Below, in pieces: positions 1 to 9,941 of a stretch of 64,000 bases of DNA. Numbering within the stretch: the stretch's first letter is position 1; each line of letters starts with the position of its first letter. Where the stretch lies: assembly GCF_009650765.1 (NCBI RefSeq), contig NZ_CP045740.1:1116001-1180000 (forward strand). The letters run 5' to 3'. Origin of the DNA: Streptomyces sp. SUK 48. Its GTDB lineage: Bacteria > Actinomycetota > Actinomycetes > Streptomycetales > Streptomycetaceae. The notes under the pieces are model-generated. The model ran no database searches, was not told the origin of the DNA, and worked only from the letters and a program-made list of their open reading frames with translations. The position numbers were made by a program, and so were the translations under genes.

Positions 1-909
1 GTGGGACTCCCGCAGTTCCGGGAAGCCGGGGGCACCGGCCAGCCGGTCGAGCGCCGCGCGCAGCGGCTCGCCGATGGCGGGGTCGTGCGAGGTGTGCAGG
101 GCGACGGTCTTGTCGACGGTGGCGGTACGGCCGGGACCGAGGGCGAGGCGCGCCGCCTGTACGGCGCGCCGGGGTTCGGCGGTCGCGATGACGGGCGGCG
201 GGGTGTGCTCCGCCCCCGGGTCGCCCGCGGTCGCCGGGGGCCCCGGGACGGTGAGCCGGCTCGCGAGGGCGACGCGGATGTCGGAGGTGCGGGTGCGGCA
301 GTCCAGCCACACGGTGTCCGCGCCGGCTGTTCCGGTCCGTACGCCGGTGAGATGGCGGCCGTCCAGGTCGCGGTAGCGGGCGACTCCCGCGTTGGTGACA
401 TCGCCGTCGAGCGCGGCCTCGACGTCCAGGTCCAGCGCGGCGCCCTCGGCGGTGAACTCCGTGCGGAGCGCGGCCAGATGGGGATCGCCGAGGTGGACCA
501 GGCGCGACTGCCGTACCAGGAGCGAGGCGTCGGGCCCGAGGGAGTAGCGGGTACGGCGCTCCAGCAGGCCCGCGTCGAGGCGCAGGGTGAGGTGGTGTTC
601 GGTGACGGTGGCGGTGTCCGGGGTCAGCCAGTCGGCTCCGTCGGCCGCCGGACGGAAGCGCAGGGGCAGCCAGTTGGGCAGGTTGACCATGTCCTCGTTC
701 TCGACCCGGCGGCCCGCGACCTCGGAGGTGAGCCGGTTGTAGAGGCCCGCCGCGTAGGTGCCCGGGTAGTGGATCTCGTCGGCGGCGCACTCGGGCAGCG
801 CGCCCCGGGTGGCGACGTAGCCGTTGCCCAGGGTGCACAGGGACTCCCGCAGCCGCTCCCGTTCGGCCTGGTAGCCGTCGTACTCCCAGGTCGGTCCGGC
901 CGCCGTCAC
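1..909 (-). CDS. GH65 family glycosyl hydrolase/phosphorylase, N-terminal part
   Basis: This frame was read on the minus strand from a GTG at 909 and is open to the left edge, so the 3' part (catalytic barrel) is missing. About 303 residues are visible. The N-terminus carries L-G-N-G-Y-V-A-T-R-G, the hallmark of the GH65 beta-sandwich domain (trehalose, maltose and kojibiose phosphorylases), followed by the R-x-E-N-E-D-M-V-N-L-P-N-W stretch usual in the family. The GTG overlaps the TGA of the oxidoreductase large subunit (GTGA at 906-909), so the two genes are translationally coupled. The family phosphorolyses or hydrolyses alpha-glucosides in the cytoplasm. The exact substrate cannot be told without the C-terminal half. 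Confidence 0.85.
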   Translation of the reverse strand, partial: MTAAGPTWEYDGYQAERERLRESLCTLGNGYVATRGALPECAADEIHYPGTYAAGLYNRLTSEVAGRRVENEDMVNLPNWLPLRFRPAADGADWLTPDTATVTEHHLTLRLDAGLLERRTRYSLGPDASLLVRQSRLVHLGDPHLAALRTEFTAEGAALDLDVEAALDGDVTNAGVARYRDLDGRHLTGVRTGTAGADTVWLDCRTRTSDIRVALASRLTVPGPPATAGDPGAEHTPPPVIATAEPRRAVQAARLALGPGRTATVDKTVALHTSHDPAIGEPLRAALDRLAGAPGFPELRESH

Positions 910-3011
910 CGCGCGGCGGGCAGACCGGCGAGGATCCGGTCGGGGGTGAGGGGCAGTTCGCGGCAGCGGACGCCGGTGGCGTGATGGACGGCGTTGCCGA
1001 TGGCGGCGGCGGTGCCGACGATGCCGATCTCGCCGATGCCCTTGCTGCCCATGGGGTTGAGGTGGGTGTCGTCCTCGTCGATCCAGTGGGCCTCGATCGC
1101 GGGCACGTCGGCGTTCGCGGGCACGTGGTAGGAGGCGAGGTCGCACTCGGGGAAGTCGCCGAAGGCGGGGTCCAGGGTGCTGCTCTCGGTGAGGGCCATG
1201 CCCAGGCCCATGATCATGGCGCCGGTGAACTGGGAGCGCGCGGTACGGGAGTTGAGGATGTGCCCGGCGGCGAAGACACCGAGCAGCCGGCGCACCCGGG
1301 TCTCGCCGGTGACCGTGTCGACGGCGGCCTCGGCGAAGTGGGCGCCGAACGCGTGCCGGGCGTACGGGACTTCGGCGTCGGCGCGGCCCGCGGTGTCGGC
1401 GTGGGCTTCGAGGCCGTCGGGCGGCAGCGGCCCTTCGCGCACGGTGAGCCGGGCGGCGAGGTCGGCGCAGGCGTCGTGGACGGCCCAGCCCCAGGAGGCG
1501 GTGCCGGTGGAGCCGCCGGCCAGCCAGGCGGGGGGCAGATCGCTGTGCCCGATCTCGACGCGGACCCGGTCCAGGGCGGTGGCGAGGGTGTCGGCGGCGA
1601 TCTGGGCGAGGACGGTACGGGCCCCGGTGCCGATGTCGGTGGCGTTGATGCGCACGGTGAAGGTGCCGTCGGGCAGGGCGCGCGCGGTGGCGGTGGCCGG
1701 GACGGCGGAGGCCGGGTAGGTGGCGGCGGCGACACCGGTGCCGAGGAGCCAGGGGCCCTCGCGGCGGGCGCCCGGGCGCGGATCGCGGTCCGCCCAGCCG
1801 AACCGGCGGGCCCCCTCGCGCAGGCACTGCACCAGATGCCGGCTGCTGAACGGCAGGCCGGTGCCCGGCTCGCGCTCGGGCTCGTTGCGGATGCGCAACT
1901 CGACCGGGTCCATGCCGAGCGCCTCGGCGAGTTCGTCCATGGCGGACTCCAGGGCGTACATGCCGGGCGACTCGCCGGGGGCCCGCATCCAGGAGGGGCT
2001 GGGGACGTCGAGGGCGACCACGCGGTGCAGGGTGCGCAGGTGGGGCGTGGCGTACATGACGCGGGCGGGCACGGCGGCCTGCTCCACGAACTCCCGTACC
2101 CGCGAGGTCTGCGTGGTCACCTCGTGCACCAGCGCGGTCAGCCGGCCGTCCGGGTCGGCGCCGAGGCGCAGCCGGTGCAGGGTGGGCGCGCGATGCCCGA
2201 CCACGGTGGGCAGGTAGCGGCGGGGGTAGGCGAGGGTGACCGGGCGGGCGGTGCGCAGGGCGGCCATCACGGCGAGGACCAGGTCGGGGCGCGGGGTGCC
2301 CTTGGAGCCGAAGCCGCCGCCGACGTGCTCGCTGACCACGGTGACCTTGTCCTCGGGCAGCTCGAACATCTGGGCGAGCACGGCGCGTGCCGTCGTACCG
2401 CCCTGGCTGGAGGTGTACACCGTGAGCCGGTCGTCGTCCCACCGCGCGGTGGTCGCGTGCGGCTCCATGGGGTGGTTGTGCAGCGGCGGCACCCGGTAGG
2501 CGACGTCGACCCGGGTGGCCGCGGCGGCGAAGGCGCCCTCGGGGTCGCCGTGTTCGACACGGCCGGGCAGCCCGGCGTTCGCCTCCTGCGGTTCGTAGGC
2601 CCGCGGGTGGTCCTCGCTCAGTTCGAGGTCGTACGGCTCGCCGGCGTAGCGGACGCGCACCAGCCGGGCGGCGGCCCGTGCCGTCTCCAGGGTCTCGGCG
2701 ACGACGAGGGCGACGCACCAGCCCCGGTGCGGGACGTGCGGGTCCTGGAGCACGGCGAGAGTGGCGTCCTCGGGTTCGGCGACCTTGGGCGCGTCGCCCG
2801 GGGCGAGGACGGCGAGGACGCCCGGCAGGGCGCGGGCGGCCGAGCTGTCCACCTCGGTGACCCGGCCGCGGACGACGGAGGCGGGCACCGGCCAGGCGTG
2901 GGCGCGGCCGGGCAGCGGATGCTCGGCGGCGTAACGGGCGGCGCCGGTGACCTTCTGCCGCCCCTCCAGGCGCTCGGCGGGAGCGCCGAGGACAGTGTCG
3001 GTGTGGGGCAT
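906..3011 (-). CDS. Xanthine/aldehyde dehydrogenase, molybdopterin-binding subunit
   Basis: A 701-residue large subunit of a molybdenum hydroxylase. It oxidises a purine or aldehyde at the Mo centre and passes electrons to the iron-sulfur and FAD subunits encoded upstream. Visible family marks are G-G-G-F-G-S-K-G near residue 245, M-R-A-P-G-E-S-P-G near residue 345, and G-S-K-G-I-G-E-I-G near the C-terminus, whose Glu matches the catalytic glutamate. The ATG at 3011 has GGAGGA just upstream (RBS around 3015-3020). A 65-nt gap separates it from the FAD subunit, and its stop overlaps the GH65 start. Subunit sizes resemble the periplasmic PaoABC type, but no Tat signal is visible on the small subunit, so it is probably cytoplasmic. 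Confidence 0.93.
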   Translation of the reverse strand: MPHTDTVLGAPAERLEGRQKVTGAARYAAEHPLPGRAHAWPVPASVVRGRVTEVDSSAARALPGVLAVLAPGDAPKVAEPEDATLAVLQDPHVPHRGWCVALVVAETLETARAAARLVRVRYAGEPYDLELSEDHPRAYEPQEANAGLPGRVEHGDPEGAFAAAATRVDVAYRVPPLHNHPMEPHATTARWDDDRLTVYTSSQGGTTARAVLAQMFELPEDKVTVVSEHVGGGFGSKGTPRPDLVLAVMAALRTARPVTLAYPRRYLPTVVGHRAPTLHRLRLGADPDGRLTALVHEVTTQTSRVREFVEQAAVPARVMYATPHLRTLHRVVALDVPSPSWMRAPGESPGMYALESAMDELAEALGMDPVELRIRNEPEREPGTGLPFSSRHLVQCLREGARRFGWADRDPRPGARREGPWLLGTGVAAATYPASAVPATATARALPDGTFTVRINATDIGTGARTVLAQIAADTLATALDRVRVEIGHSDLPPAWLAGGSTGTASWGWAVHDACADLAARLTVREGPLPPDGLEAHADTAGRADAEVPYARHAFGAHFAEAAVDTVTGETRVRRLLGVFAAGHILNSRTARSQFTGAMIMGLGMALTESSTLDPAFGDFPECDLASYHVPANADVPAIEAHWIDEDDTHLNPMGSKGIGEIGIVGTAAAIGNAVHHATGVRCRELPLTPDRILAGLPAAR

Positions 3012-3076
3012 GGGTCCTCCTGTGACCGGGTCGGGTGCTCTGGTTCCTCCTGTCACCGATGGGGTGCGCGTGCGCG

Positions 3077-4068
<992 letters not shown>

Positions 4069-4072
<4 letters not shown>

Positions 4073-4608
4073 CCGATCACGTCCTCCACCGCGGCGACGA
4101 TGCCCGGATAGGCGCCGCAGCGGCACAGGTTGCCGCTCATGCGCTCGCGGATCTCGGGCCGGTCCAGCGCGACGGGGCGGCCGGAGGGGGCGGCGGGGTC
4201 GGTGACATGGGAGGGGTGTCCGGCCGCGGCCTCGGCGAGCATGCCGGCGGCGGAGCAGAGCTGGCCCGGGGTGCAGTAGCCGCACTGGAAGGCGTCGCGG
4301 TCGAGGAAGGCCCGCTGGAGCGGATGCGGTTCCTCGCCGTCGCCGCCCAGGCCCTCCACGGTGGTGACCTCGGCGCCGTCGAGGGTCACGGCCAGCAGCA
4401 GACAGCTGTTGAGCCGCCGCCCGCCGGCCAGCACGGTGCAGGCCCCGCACTGACCGTGGTCGCAGCCCTTCTTGGCGCCGGTGAGCCCCAGATCCTCGCG
4501 GAGCAGGTCCAGCAGGACGCGGCGGTGGTCGACGTACAGGGTGTGCGGCTTGCCGTTCACCCTCAGGGTGATCTCCGATCCCGGAGCGGGCGCGTTTTCG
4601 CTGGTCAT
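4069..4608 (-). CDS. Xanthine/aldehyde dehydrogenase, 2Fe-2S subunit
   Basis: A 179-residue small subunit with two [2Fe-2S] domains. The plant-ferredoxin-type site is C-D-H-G-Q-C-G-A-C followed by a fourth Cys (near residues 49-70). The C-terminal four-helix site is C-G-Y-C-T-P-G-Q (near 109) with C-R-C-G-A-Y-P (near 162). It is the first gene of the operon, starting at ATG 4608. The SD (GGAAGG) is about 10 nt upstream, a slightly long spacing. There is no twin-arginine leader, unlike E. coli PaoA. A 137-nt gap to the TetR stop holds the presumed promoter. Confidence 0.94.
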
Positions 4609-4745
4609 GAGCTGTGGGCCTTCCGGACGAACCGTGGTGCCGTGCGCTCCGCGTATCCAGGTTCGCGGGGGCTCACACGTGCGGGGGCCTCACTCGGCGC
4701 GCCGAGGGAGCACGCCCGCGGCCGGCACACCGGTCCAGTCGGCGA

Positions 4746-5366
4746 TCAACGATCACCGCCGAGGTAGCGGGTGATCATGGCGACCAGCTCCGACTCCAGC
4801 CTCTCGACCTGGTTGAGGTGCGGGGTGGCCATGAGCTTGTGGGTGTTCATCTCGACCGTTCCCACGACGAGTTCCGCGGCCATGTCGAGATCCCGCACGC
4901 GGACGTCGGGGTGACGGGCGAGCACGTCGCGTACCTGGCTCACCCGCGCCTTGCCGTGCCGTTCGATCGCTTCGATCAGTTCAGCGGACATGGGCGCCTC
5001 CTCGATCATGATGCGCAGGAGCTGCGGGTCGTCGCGATGGTGGTCGATGGCGTCGCGGACCAGGGCGCGCACCGTCTCCGTCAGGCTGCCGGGGCCCGGT
5101 TCCAGTTCCCCGGCTCCCTCCCAGGCCCCGCGGTCGATGTGCCGGACCAGCAGTTCGGCCAGGATGGCGTCCTTGTTCGGGAAGTACTGGTACAGCGAGC
5201 CGATGGACAGGCGGGCGTGCTCGGCGATGCGGTTCGTGGTGCCGGCGGCGTAGCCGTACGCGGCGAAAACCTGAGCAGCGGCGTCGAGGATGCGCTCGCG
5301 GGTGAGTTCGGCCCGTACCTGGCGAGGCTTGCGACGTGGGGCGAGCCGGCGTTCCGAGGCGGTCAT
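4746..5366 (-). CDS. TetR family transcriptional regulator
   Basis: A 206-residue protein. The N-terminal helix-turn-helix runs R-E-R-I-L-D-A-A-A-Q-V-F through S-I-G-S-L-Y-Q-Y-F-P-N-K-D (about residues 23-70), followed by an all-helical ligand-binding domain. The ATG at 5366 is chosen because GGAAGGA lies 7 nt upstream. An in-frame GTG at 5423 would sit beyond a likely operator. The gene is divergent from the oxidoreductase at 5598 and is followed, on the same strand, by the molybdenum-hydroxylase operon 137 nt away. Its primary target is probably its own promoter and the divergent gene. Confidence 0.9.
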   Translation of the reverse strand: MTASERRLAPRRKPRQVRAELTRERILDAAAQVFAAYGYAAGTTNRIAEHARLSIGSLYQYFPNKDAILAELLVRHIDRGAWEGAGELEPGPGSLTETVRALVRDAIDHHRDDPQLLRIMIEEAPMSAELIEAIERHGKARVSQVRDVLARHPDVRVRDLDMAAELVVGTVEMNTHKLMATPHLNQVERLESELVAMITRYLGGDR

Positions 5367-5408
5367 CCGTCGATCCTTCCGGGCAGCGGAAAGCGAGTAG
5401 CAAAAAGC

Positions 5409-5422
5409 TGAGCTTCTGCTCA
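5409..5422. promoter_or_regulatory. Candidate TetR operator
   Basis: A perfect inverted repeat TGAGC-TTCT-GCTCA lies in the 231-bp gap between the divergent TetR gene (start 5366) and the oxidoreductase gene (start 5598). It sits 43 bp upstream of the tetR start, within an AT-richer stretch that could hold the core promoter. Location and symmetry fit a TetR operator. Binding is inferred. Confidence 0.5.
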
Positions 5423-5597
5423 CAATAGTGGCATGAGCTGCGGAGATGTCCGCGCACGTGCCGACCGATCTGGTCTGCCGGCCGCATCCGGCGGCCCCTG
5501 CTCACCGACCGCGGCGTGCCTGGGCGGGACGTCTTCTTCTCCGGTTCTCCGGCTGCTCGCGACCTGGCCGGTCCGCCCCCGGCTGACAAGGAATCTC

Positions 5598-7781
5598 ATG
5601 GAACAGACACCCCGGCCCGACTCCGTGCACCGGCTCTCTTCCGCCGAGGAGGTCGAGGCGGTCGTCGGCCGCCCGGCCGCGATGATCACGCGCAAGCAGA
5701 TCGGCGCCCTCGACGCGGGATGCCGCGCGGTGCTGGCCTACAGCCCGGTCGCGGCCTTCGGGTACCGGGACGCGGACGGCACCGCCCGGACCACCTTCGT
5801 CGGTGGCAGGCCCGGTTTCGCGCGCGTCCACTCCCCGAAGCGGCTCTCCTTCCCCGTCACCGGGCCGGCCGCCGCCCCCGGTCCGGCCTCGCTGTTCTTC
5901 CTGCTGCCCGGTGTGGGCGAGGTGCTGCGCGTCAACGGCACCGCGTCCGCCCTCAGGGGCGGAGAGACAGCCGTGGACGTCGTCGAGGCGTACGTGCACT
6001 GCGCACAGGCCGTCATCCGCTCCGGTCTGTGGGAGCCGCCCGCACCGCGCCCGGCGGCGGGCCCCGTGGCGGGCGACGGCCCGCTGACCGGCCCCGGCGT
6101 GAGCGACTTCCTGGCCGCCGCGCCGTTCTTGGCCGTGACCACCTGGGACACCGGGAACGGCAGCGACACCAGCCCGCGCGGGGAGCGTGGGGCGGCGGCC
6201 CGCGTCGTGGACGGCCGCACCCTGGTCCTCGCCGACCGCAAGGGCAACCGGCGCGCGGACACCCTGCACAACCTGCTCCAGGACGACCGGCTCTCGCTCG
6301 CCGCGCTCGTCCCCGGCCGCAGCGGCGTGCTGCATCTGCGCGGGCGCGCGGCGATCACCGACGACGCCAGGCTCCTGGAGACGATGGCGCTGCGCGGAGT
6401 GCCACCGCATCTCGCGCTCCTCATCGACGTCGAGTACGCCGAGGTGCGCGCCAACGACGCCGTGGCCCGGGCACGGCTGTGGACGCCGGACGGCCGGACC
6501 GGTCGGGGCGAGGCACCGGACATGATGGCCCTGGGCAGCGCGCACCTGGCCGCCGGGGCGGCCGGCTCCGGACGCGTGTCCGGATGGTCGGCCAGGCTCA
6601 TCGCCTCGATTCCCGGGGTGAGTTGGCTGCTGCGGAAGGCCATCGACCGCGCCTATGTCGCCGGGCTGCGCAAGGAGGGCTACGACGACGTCCGGGCCCC
6701 CGTCGCCGGTCGCCACCGCGAGACGCCCGCGGAGCAGCCGGCGGACAGCCCGCTGCGGCCCGTGCGCGTCCGCGAGATACGGCAGGAGACGCCCACCGCC
6801 CGCACCCTCGTCCTCGAAGACGCCGACGGAGCGGCCGAGCCCTTCGATTTCCGCCCCGGACAGTTCTTCACGCTGGTCACGGACATCGAGGGCCGCCCGG
6901 TACGGCGCGCCTACTCGGCCTCCTCGGCCCCCGGCGGCCTGCGCCTGGAAGTGACCGTCAAACAGGTTACGGGCGGGCTCTTCTCCACCCACGCTCACGG
7001 CCGTCTGCGTCCCGGGGACCGCCTCGTGGTACGCGGCCCCTCCGGCACCTTCCACGCACCGAAGCGCGCACCCGGACGGCTGGTGCTCATCGCGGCCGGG
7101 AGCGGCATCACGCCTCTGATGAGCATGATCCGGACCCGCCTGGCCGATCCCGCGCCGGACGGCGGAATCGACCTTCTCTACAGCAGCCGCAGCCCCGAAG
7201 AGGTCATCTTCGGGGACGAGCTGAGGCGGATGGAGCAGGACCATCCAGGCCGGCTGACCGTCACCCACGTCCTCACCTGCCGCGACGGCCGACTCGACGC
7301 CGAGGGCGTCCGCCGCTGGGTGACCGGCCTGCCCCCGTCCGACGGCGCGCACCACTACGTCTGCGGTCCCGGGGCGCTCATGACCACCGTCCACGACGTC
7401 CTTCAACGGCTCGGCGTGGCGGACGAGTTCATCCACCAGGAGCGCTTCACCGGCGGCGCCGCAGCTCCCGCCGTCACCGCGCAACCCCAGGAGCTGCGGG
7501 TCGAGAGGAACGGCAACCTCGTCGGGACCACGGTGGTCGAGCCCGGCCAGACCCTGCTCGACGCCGGTCTCACCGCGGGACTTCCCCTGCCGTACTCCTG
7601 CACGGTCGGCAACTGCGGCGCCTGCATGGTGCGCGTGCGCGGCGGAGAGGTCACGCGGCCTGAAGGCACCTGCCTCACGCCCGAGCAGGAGGCCGCAGGC
7701 CACGTGCTGACCTGCGTCAGCTGTCCGCTGTCCGGGGTGACCCTCGACCTCACCGGCCCTGCGGCCCCCGAGGAGCACTGA
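5598..7781 (+). CDS. Fused PPOX-like / ferredoxin reductase / 2Fe-2S ferredoxin oxidoreductase
   Basis: A 727-residue multidomain enzyme. Residues about 30-330 hold two split-barrel (pyridoxamine-phosphate-oxidase-like, FMN-type) halves; the second contains L-A-D-R-K-G-N-R-R-A-D-T-L-H-N-L-L. Residues about 385-620 are an FNR module with the FAD motif R-R-A-Y-S-A-S-S and the NAD(P) glycine motif A-A-G-S-G-I-T-P-L. The last about 85 residues are a plant-type ferredoxin with C-T-V-G-N-C-G-A-C and a distal Cys. Electrons would run NAD(P)H to FAD to 2Fe-2S to flavin. The start at ATG 5598 follows AAGGAA. The substrate is unknown. It is divergent from a TetR gene that probably controls it. Confidence 0.88.
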   Translation: MEQTPRPDSVHRLSSAEEVEAVVGRPAAMITRKQIGALDAGCRAVLAYSPVAAFGYRDADGTARTTFVGGRPGFARVHSPKRLSFPVTGPAAAPGPASLFFLLPGVGEVLRVNGTASALRGGETAVDVVEAYVHCAQAVIRSGLWEPPAPRPAAGPVAGDGPLTGPGVSDFLAAAPFLAVTTWDTGNGSDTSPRGERGAAARVVDGRTLVLADRKGNRRADTLHNLLQDDRLSLAALVPGRSGVLHLRGRAAITDDARLLETMALRGVPPHLALLIDVEYAEVRANDAVARARLWTPDGRTGRGEAPDMMALGSAHLAAGAAGSGRVSGWSARLIASIPGVSWLLRKAIDRAYVAGLRKEGYDDVRAPVAGRHRETPAEQPADSPLRPVRVREIRQETPTARTLVLEDADGAAEPFDFRPGQFFTLVTDIEGRPVRRAYSASSAPGGLRLEVTVKQVTGGLFSTHAHGRLRPGDRLVVRGPSGTFHAPKRAPGRLVLIAAGSGITPLMSMIRTRLADPAPDGGIDLLYSSRSPEEVIFGDELRRMEQDHPGRLTVTHVLTCRDGRLDAEGVRRWVTGLPPSDGAHHYVCGPGALMTTVHDVLQRLGVADEFIHQERFTGGAAAPAVTAQPQELRVERNGNLVGTTVVEPGQTLLDAGLTAGLPLPYSCTVGNCGACMVRVRGGEVTRPEGTCLTPEQEAAGHVLTCVSCPLSGVTLDLTGPAAPEEH

Positions 7782-7842
7782 GAGGCACTGAAAGGCGGAC
7801 TCCGCTGCCCGGCTCGTCGTGCACGGGCGGGCGGACACCGCG

Positions 7843-9753
7843 TCAGACCGCCTCCACCTCCGTCTCCACGGCCGCCGCGTCCGCCGGTCCGTCCCCCCGC
7901 GCGAACTGGGTCCGGTACAGCTCGGCGTACCGGCCGTCCGCCGCCAGCAGTTCCTCGTGCGTGCCCCGTTCCGCGATCCTCCCGGACTCGATGACGAGGA
8001 TCTGGTCGGCGGCGCGGACGGTCGACAGGCGGTGGGCGATGACCACGGCGGTGCGGCCCGCCAGCGCCTCGGTGAGGGCCTCCTGGACGGCGGCCTCGGA
8101 GGTGTTGTCCAGGTGGGCGGTGGCCTCGTCGAGGATGACGACGCGCTGGCGGGCCAGCAGCAGCCGGGCGATCGTCATCCGCTGGCGCTCGCCGCCGGAC
8201 AGCCGGTAGCCGCGCTCCCCGACGACCGTGTCGAGGCCGTCGGGCAGGGACCGTACGACGTCGGCGAGGCGGGCGCGGCCGAGGGCGTCCCACAGTTCCT
8301 CGTCGGCGGCGCCCGGGCGGGCGAGCAGCAGGTTGGCGCGGACGGTGTCGTGGAAGAGGTGGCCGTCCTGGGTGACCATGCCGAGCGTGGCCCGCAGCGA
8401 GGCCGCCGTCACGTCGCGCACGTCCGCCCCGCCGATCCGGACGGCGCCCGCGTCGACGTCGTACAGCCGTGGCAGCAGCTGGGCGATGGTGGACTTGCCG
8501 GCGCCGGAGGAGCCGACCAGGGCGATGGTCTGCCCGGGTTCGGCCCGGAAGGAGATGCCGTGCAGGACCTCGGTGCCGCCGCGGGTGTCGAGGGCGGCGA
8601 CCTCCTCGAGGGAGGCGAGGGAGACCTGGTCGGCGGCCGGGTAGGCGAAGCGGACGGCGTCGAACTCGACGGCCACCGGGCCCGCGGGCACCTCGGTCGC
8701 GTCCGGCTTCTCCTCGATCAGCGGCTTCAGATCCAGCACCTCGAAGACCCGCTCGAAGCTGACGAGCGCGCTCATCACCTCCACCCGGGCCCCGGCGAGC
8801 GAGGTGAGCGGGGCGTAGAGCCGGGTCAGCAGCAGGGCCAGCGAGACGACCGCGCCGGCCTCCAGGGTGCCGCGCAGCGCGAACCAGCCGCCGAGGCCGT
8901 AGACGAGGGCGAGCGCGAGGGCGGAGACCAGGGTGAGGGAGGTGATGAACACCGACTGGGCGGTGGCCGTGCGCACCCCGATGTCCCGGACCCGGGAGGC
9001 GCGGGCGGCGAACTCCGCCGACTCCTCGTCGGGGCGGCCGAACAGCTTGACCAGGGTGGCGCCGGGCGCGGAGAACCGCTCGGTCATCCGGGTGCCCATG
9101 GCCGCGTTCAGCGCCGCCGCCTCCCGCTGCATCCGGGCCATCCGGCTGCCCATGCGGCGCGCGGGCAGCACGAAGACGGGCAGCAGGACGAGGGCGAGCA
9201 GGGTGATCTGCCAGGACAGGGTGAGCATCACGGCGAGCGTGAGCAGCAGGGTGACCAGGTTGGTCACCACACCGGAGAGGGTGTTGGCGAAGGCCCGCTG
9301 GGCGCCGATCACATCGTTGTTGAGCCGGCTGACCAGGGCGCCCGTGCGGGTCCGGGTGAAGAAGGCGACGGGCATGCGCTGCACATGGTCGAACACGGCC
9401 GTTCTGAGATCGAGGATGAGTCCCTCGCCGAGCGTGGACGACAGGCGCCGGCCGAGGATGCCGAGCCCGGCCTCCGCGAGGGCGACCAGCGCGATCAGCA
9501 GCGACAGGCGGACCACGGTCCCGGAGTCGTGCCCCGAGACGATGGCGTCCACGACGTGTCCCGCGAGTACCGGGGTCGCCACGGCGAGCAGGGCGGTCAG
9601 GACCCCGAGCAGGACGAAGCGGATGATCCCGGCGCGGTGCGGGCGGGCGAAGGCGGCGATGCGGCGCAGCGTGGCGCGGGCGAGGGGACGGCGGTCGGCC
9701 TGCGCGTTCATCACGCTGTGCAGCTGCGTCCATGCGGTGGTCTCCATGCTCAT
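7843..9753 (-). CDS. ABC transporter, fused permease-ATPase (exporter type)
   Basis: A 636-residue half-transporter working as a homodimer. Residues about 45-330 form a six-helix type-I exporter domain. The C-terminal ATPase has Walker A G-S-S-G-A-G-K-S-T, signature L-S-G-G-E-R-Q-R and Walker B V-V-I-L-D-E-A-T. The ATG at 9753 was chosen because it coincides with the transcription start predicted from the promoter at 9760-9790, giving a leaderless mRNA. No Shine-Dalgarno sequence precedes it. In S. coelicolor the SoxR regulon includes an ABC transporter, so the role here is probably export of redox-active metabolites. Confidence 0.92.
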   Translation of the reverse strand: MSMETTAWTQLHSVMNAQADRRPLARATLRRIAAFARPHRAGIIRFVLLGVLTALLAVATPVLAGHVVDAIVSGHDSGTVVRLSLLIALVALAEAGLGILGRRLSSTLGEGLILDLRTAVFDHVQRMPVAFFTRTRTGALVSRLNNDVIGAQRAFANTLSGVVTNLVTLLLTLAVMLTLSWQITLLALVLLPVFVLPARRMGSRMARMQREAAALNAAMGTRMTERFSAPGATLVKLFGRPDEESAEFAARASRVRDIGVRTATAQSVFITSLTLVSALALALVYGLGGWFALRGTLEAGAVVSLALLLTRLYAPLTSLAGARVEVMSALVSFERVFEVLDLKPLIEEKPDATEVPAGPVAVEFDAVRFAYPAADQVSLASLEEVAALDTRGGTEVLHGISFRAEPGQTIALVGSSGAGKSTIAQLLPRLYDVDAGAVRIGGADVRDVTAASLRATLGMVTQDGHLFHDTVRANLLLARPGAADEELWDALGRARLADVVRSLPDGLDTVVGERGYRLSGGERQRMTIARLLLARQRVVILDEATAHLDNTSEAAVQEALTEALAGRTAVVIAHRLSTVRAADQILVIESGRIAERGTHEELLAADGRYAELYRTQFARGDGPADAAAVETEVEAV

Positions 9754-9759
9754 GGGGAG

Positions 9760-9790
9760 AACGTAGAACCTCAAGCATCGTTGAGGTCAA
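9760..9790 (-). promoter_or_regulatory. SoxR-type promoter (SoxR box between -35 and -10)
   Basis: On the minus strand a TTGACC -35 box (9785-9790) and a TACGTT -10 box (9760-9765) are separated by exactly 19 bp, the overlong spacer typical of MerR-family promoters. Between them lies the palindrome CCTCAA-N6-TTGAGG (9769-9786), with the same arms as the E. coli soxS SoxR box. The predicted transcription start, about 7 nt past the -10 box, falls on the A of the ABC transporter ATG. Confidence 0.85.
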
Positions 9791-9941
9791 GGTCCGAGGT
9801 TTTTCACCCGCTCCGGCGTCCGGCCAGCGGGGCGCCCCGACGCACCGGACGGTGTCCACGACCCCGCCGACCACCGCCCGTAAGCCGCCGTCCCCGGCGC
9901 CGCCATCCCCTGTTGGGGCGGCGCCGGGACCCTCTGCGGAT

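Noticed and set aside
5433..5597. Upstream extension of the PPOX-FNR-ferredoxin protein
   Set aside because: The added 55 residues have no family counterpart and the ATG at 5598 has an SD; the extension would begin just past the probable operator.
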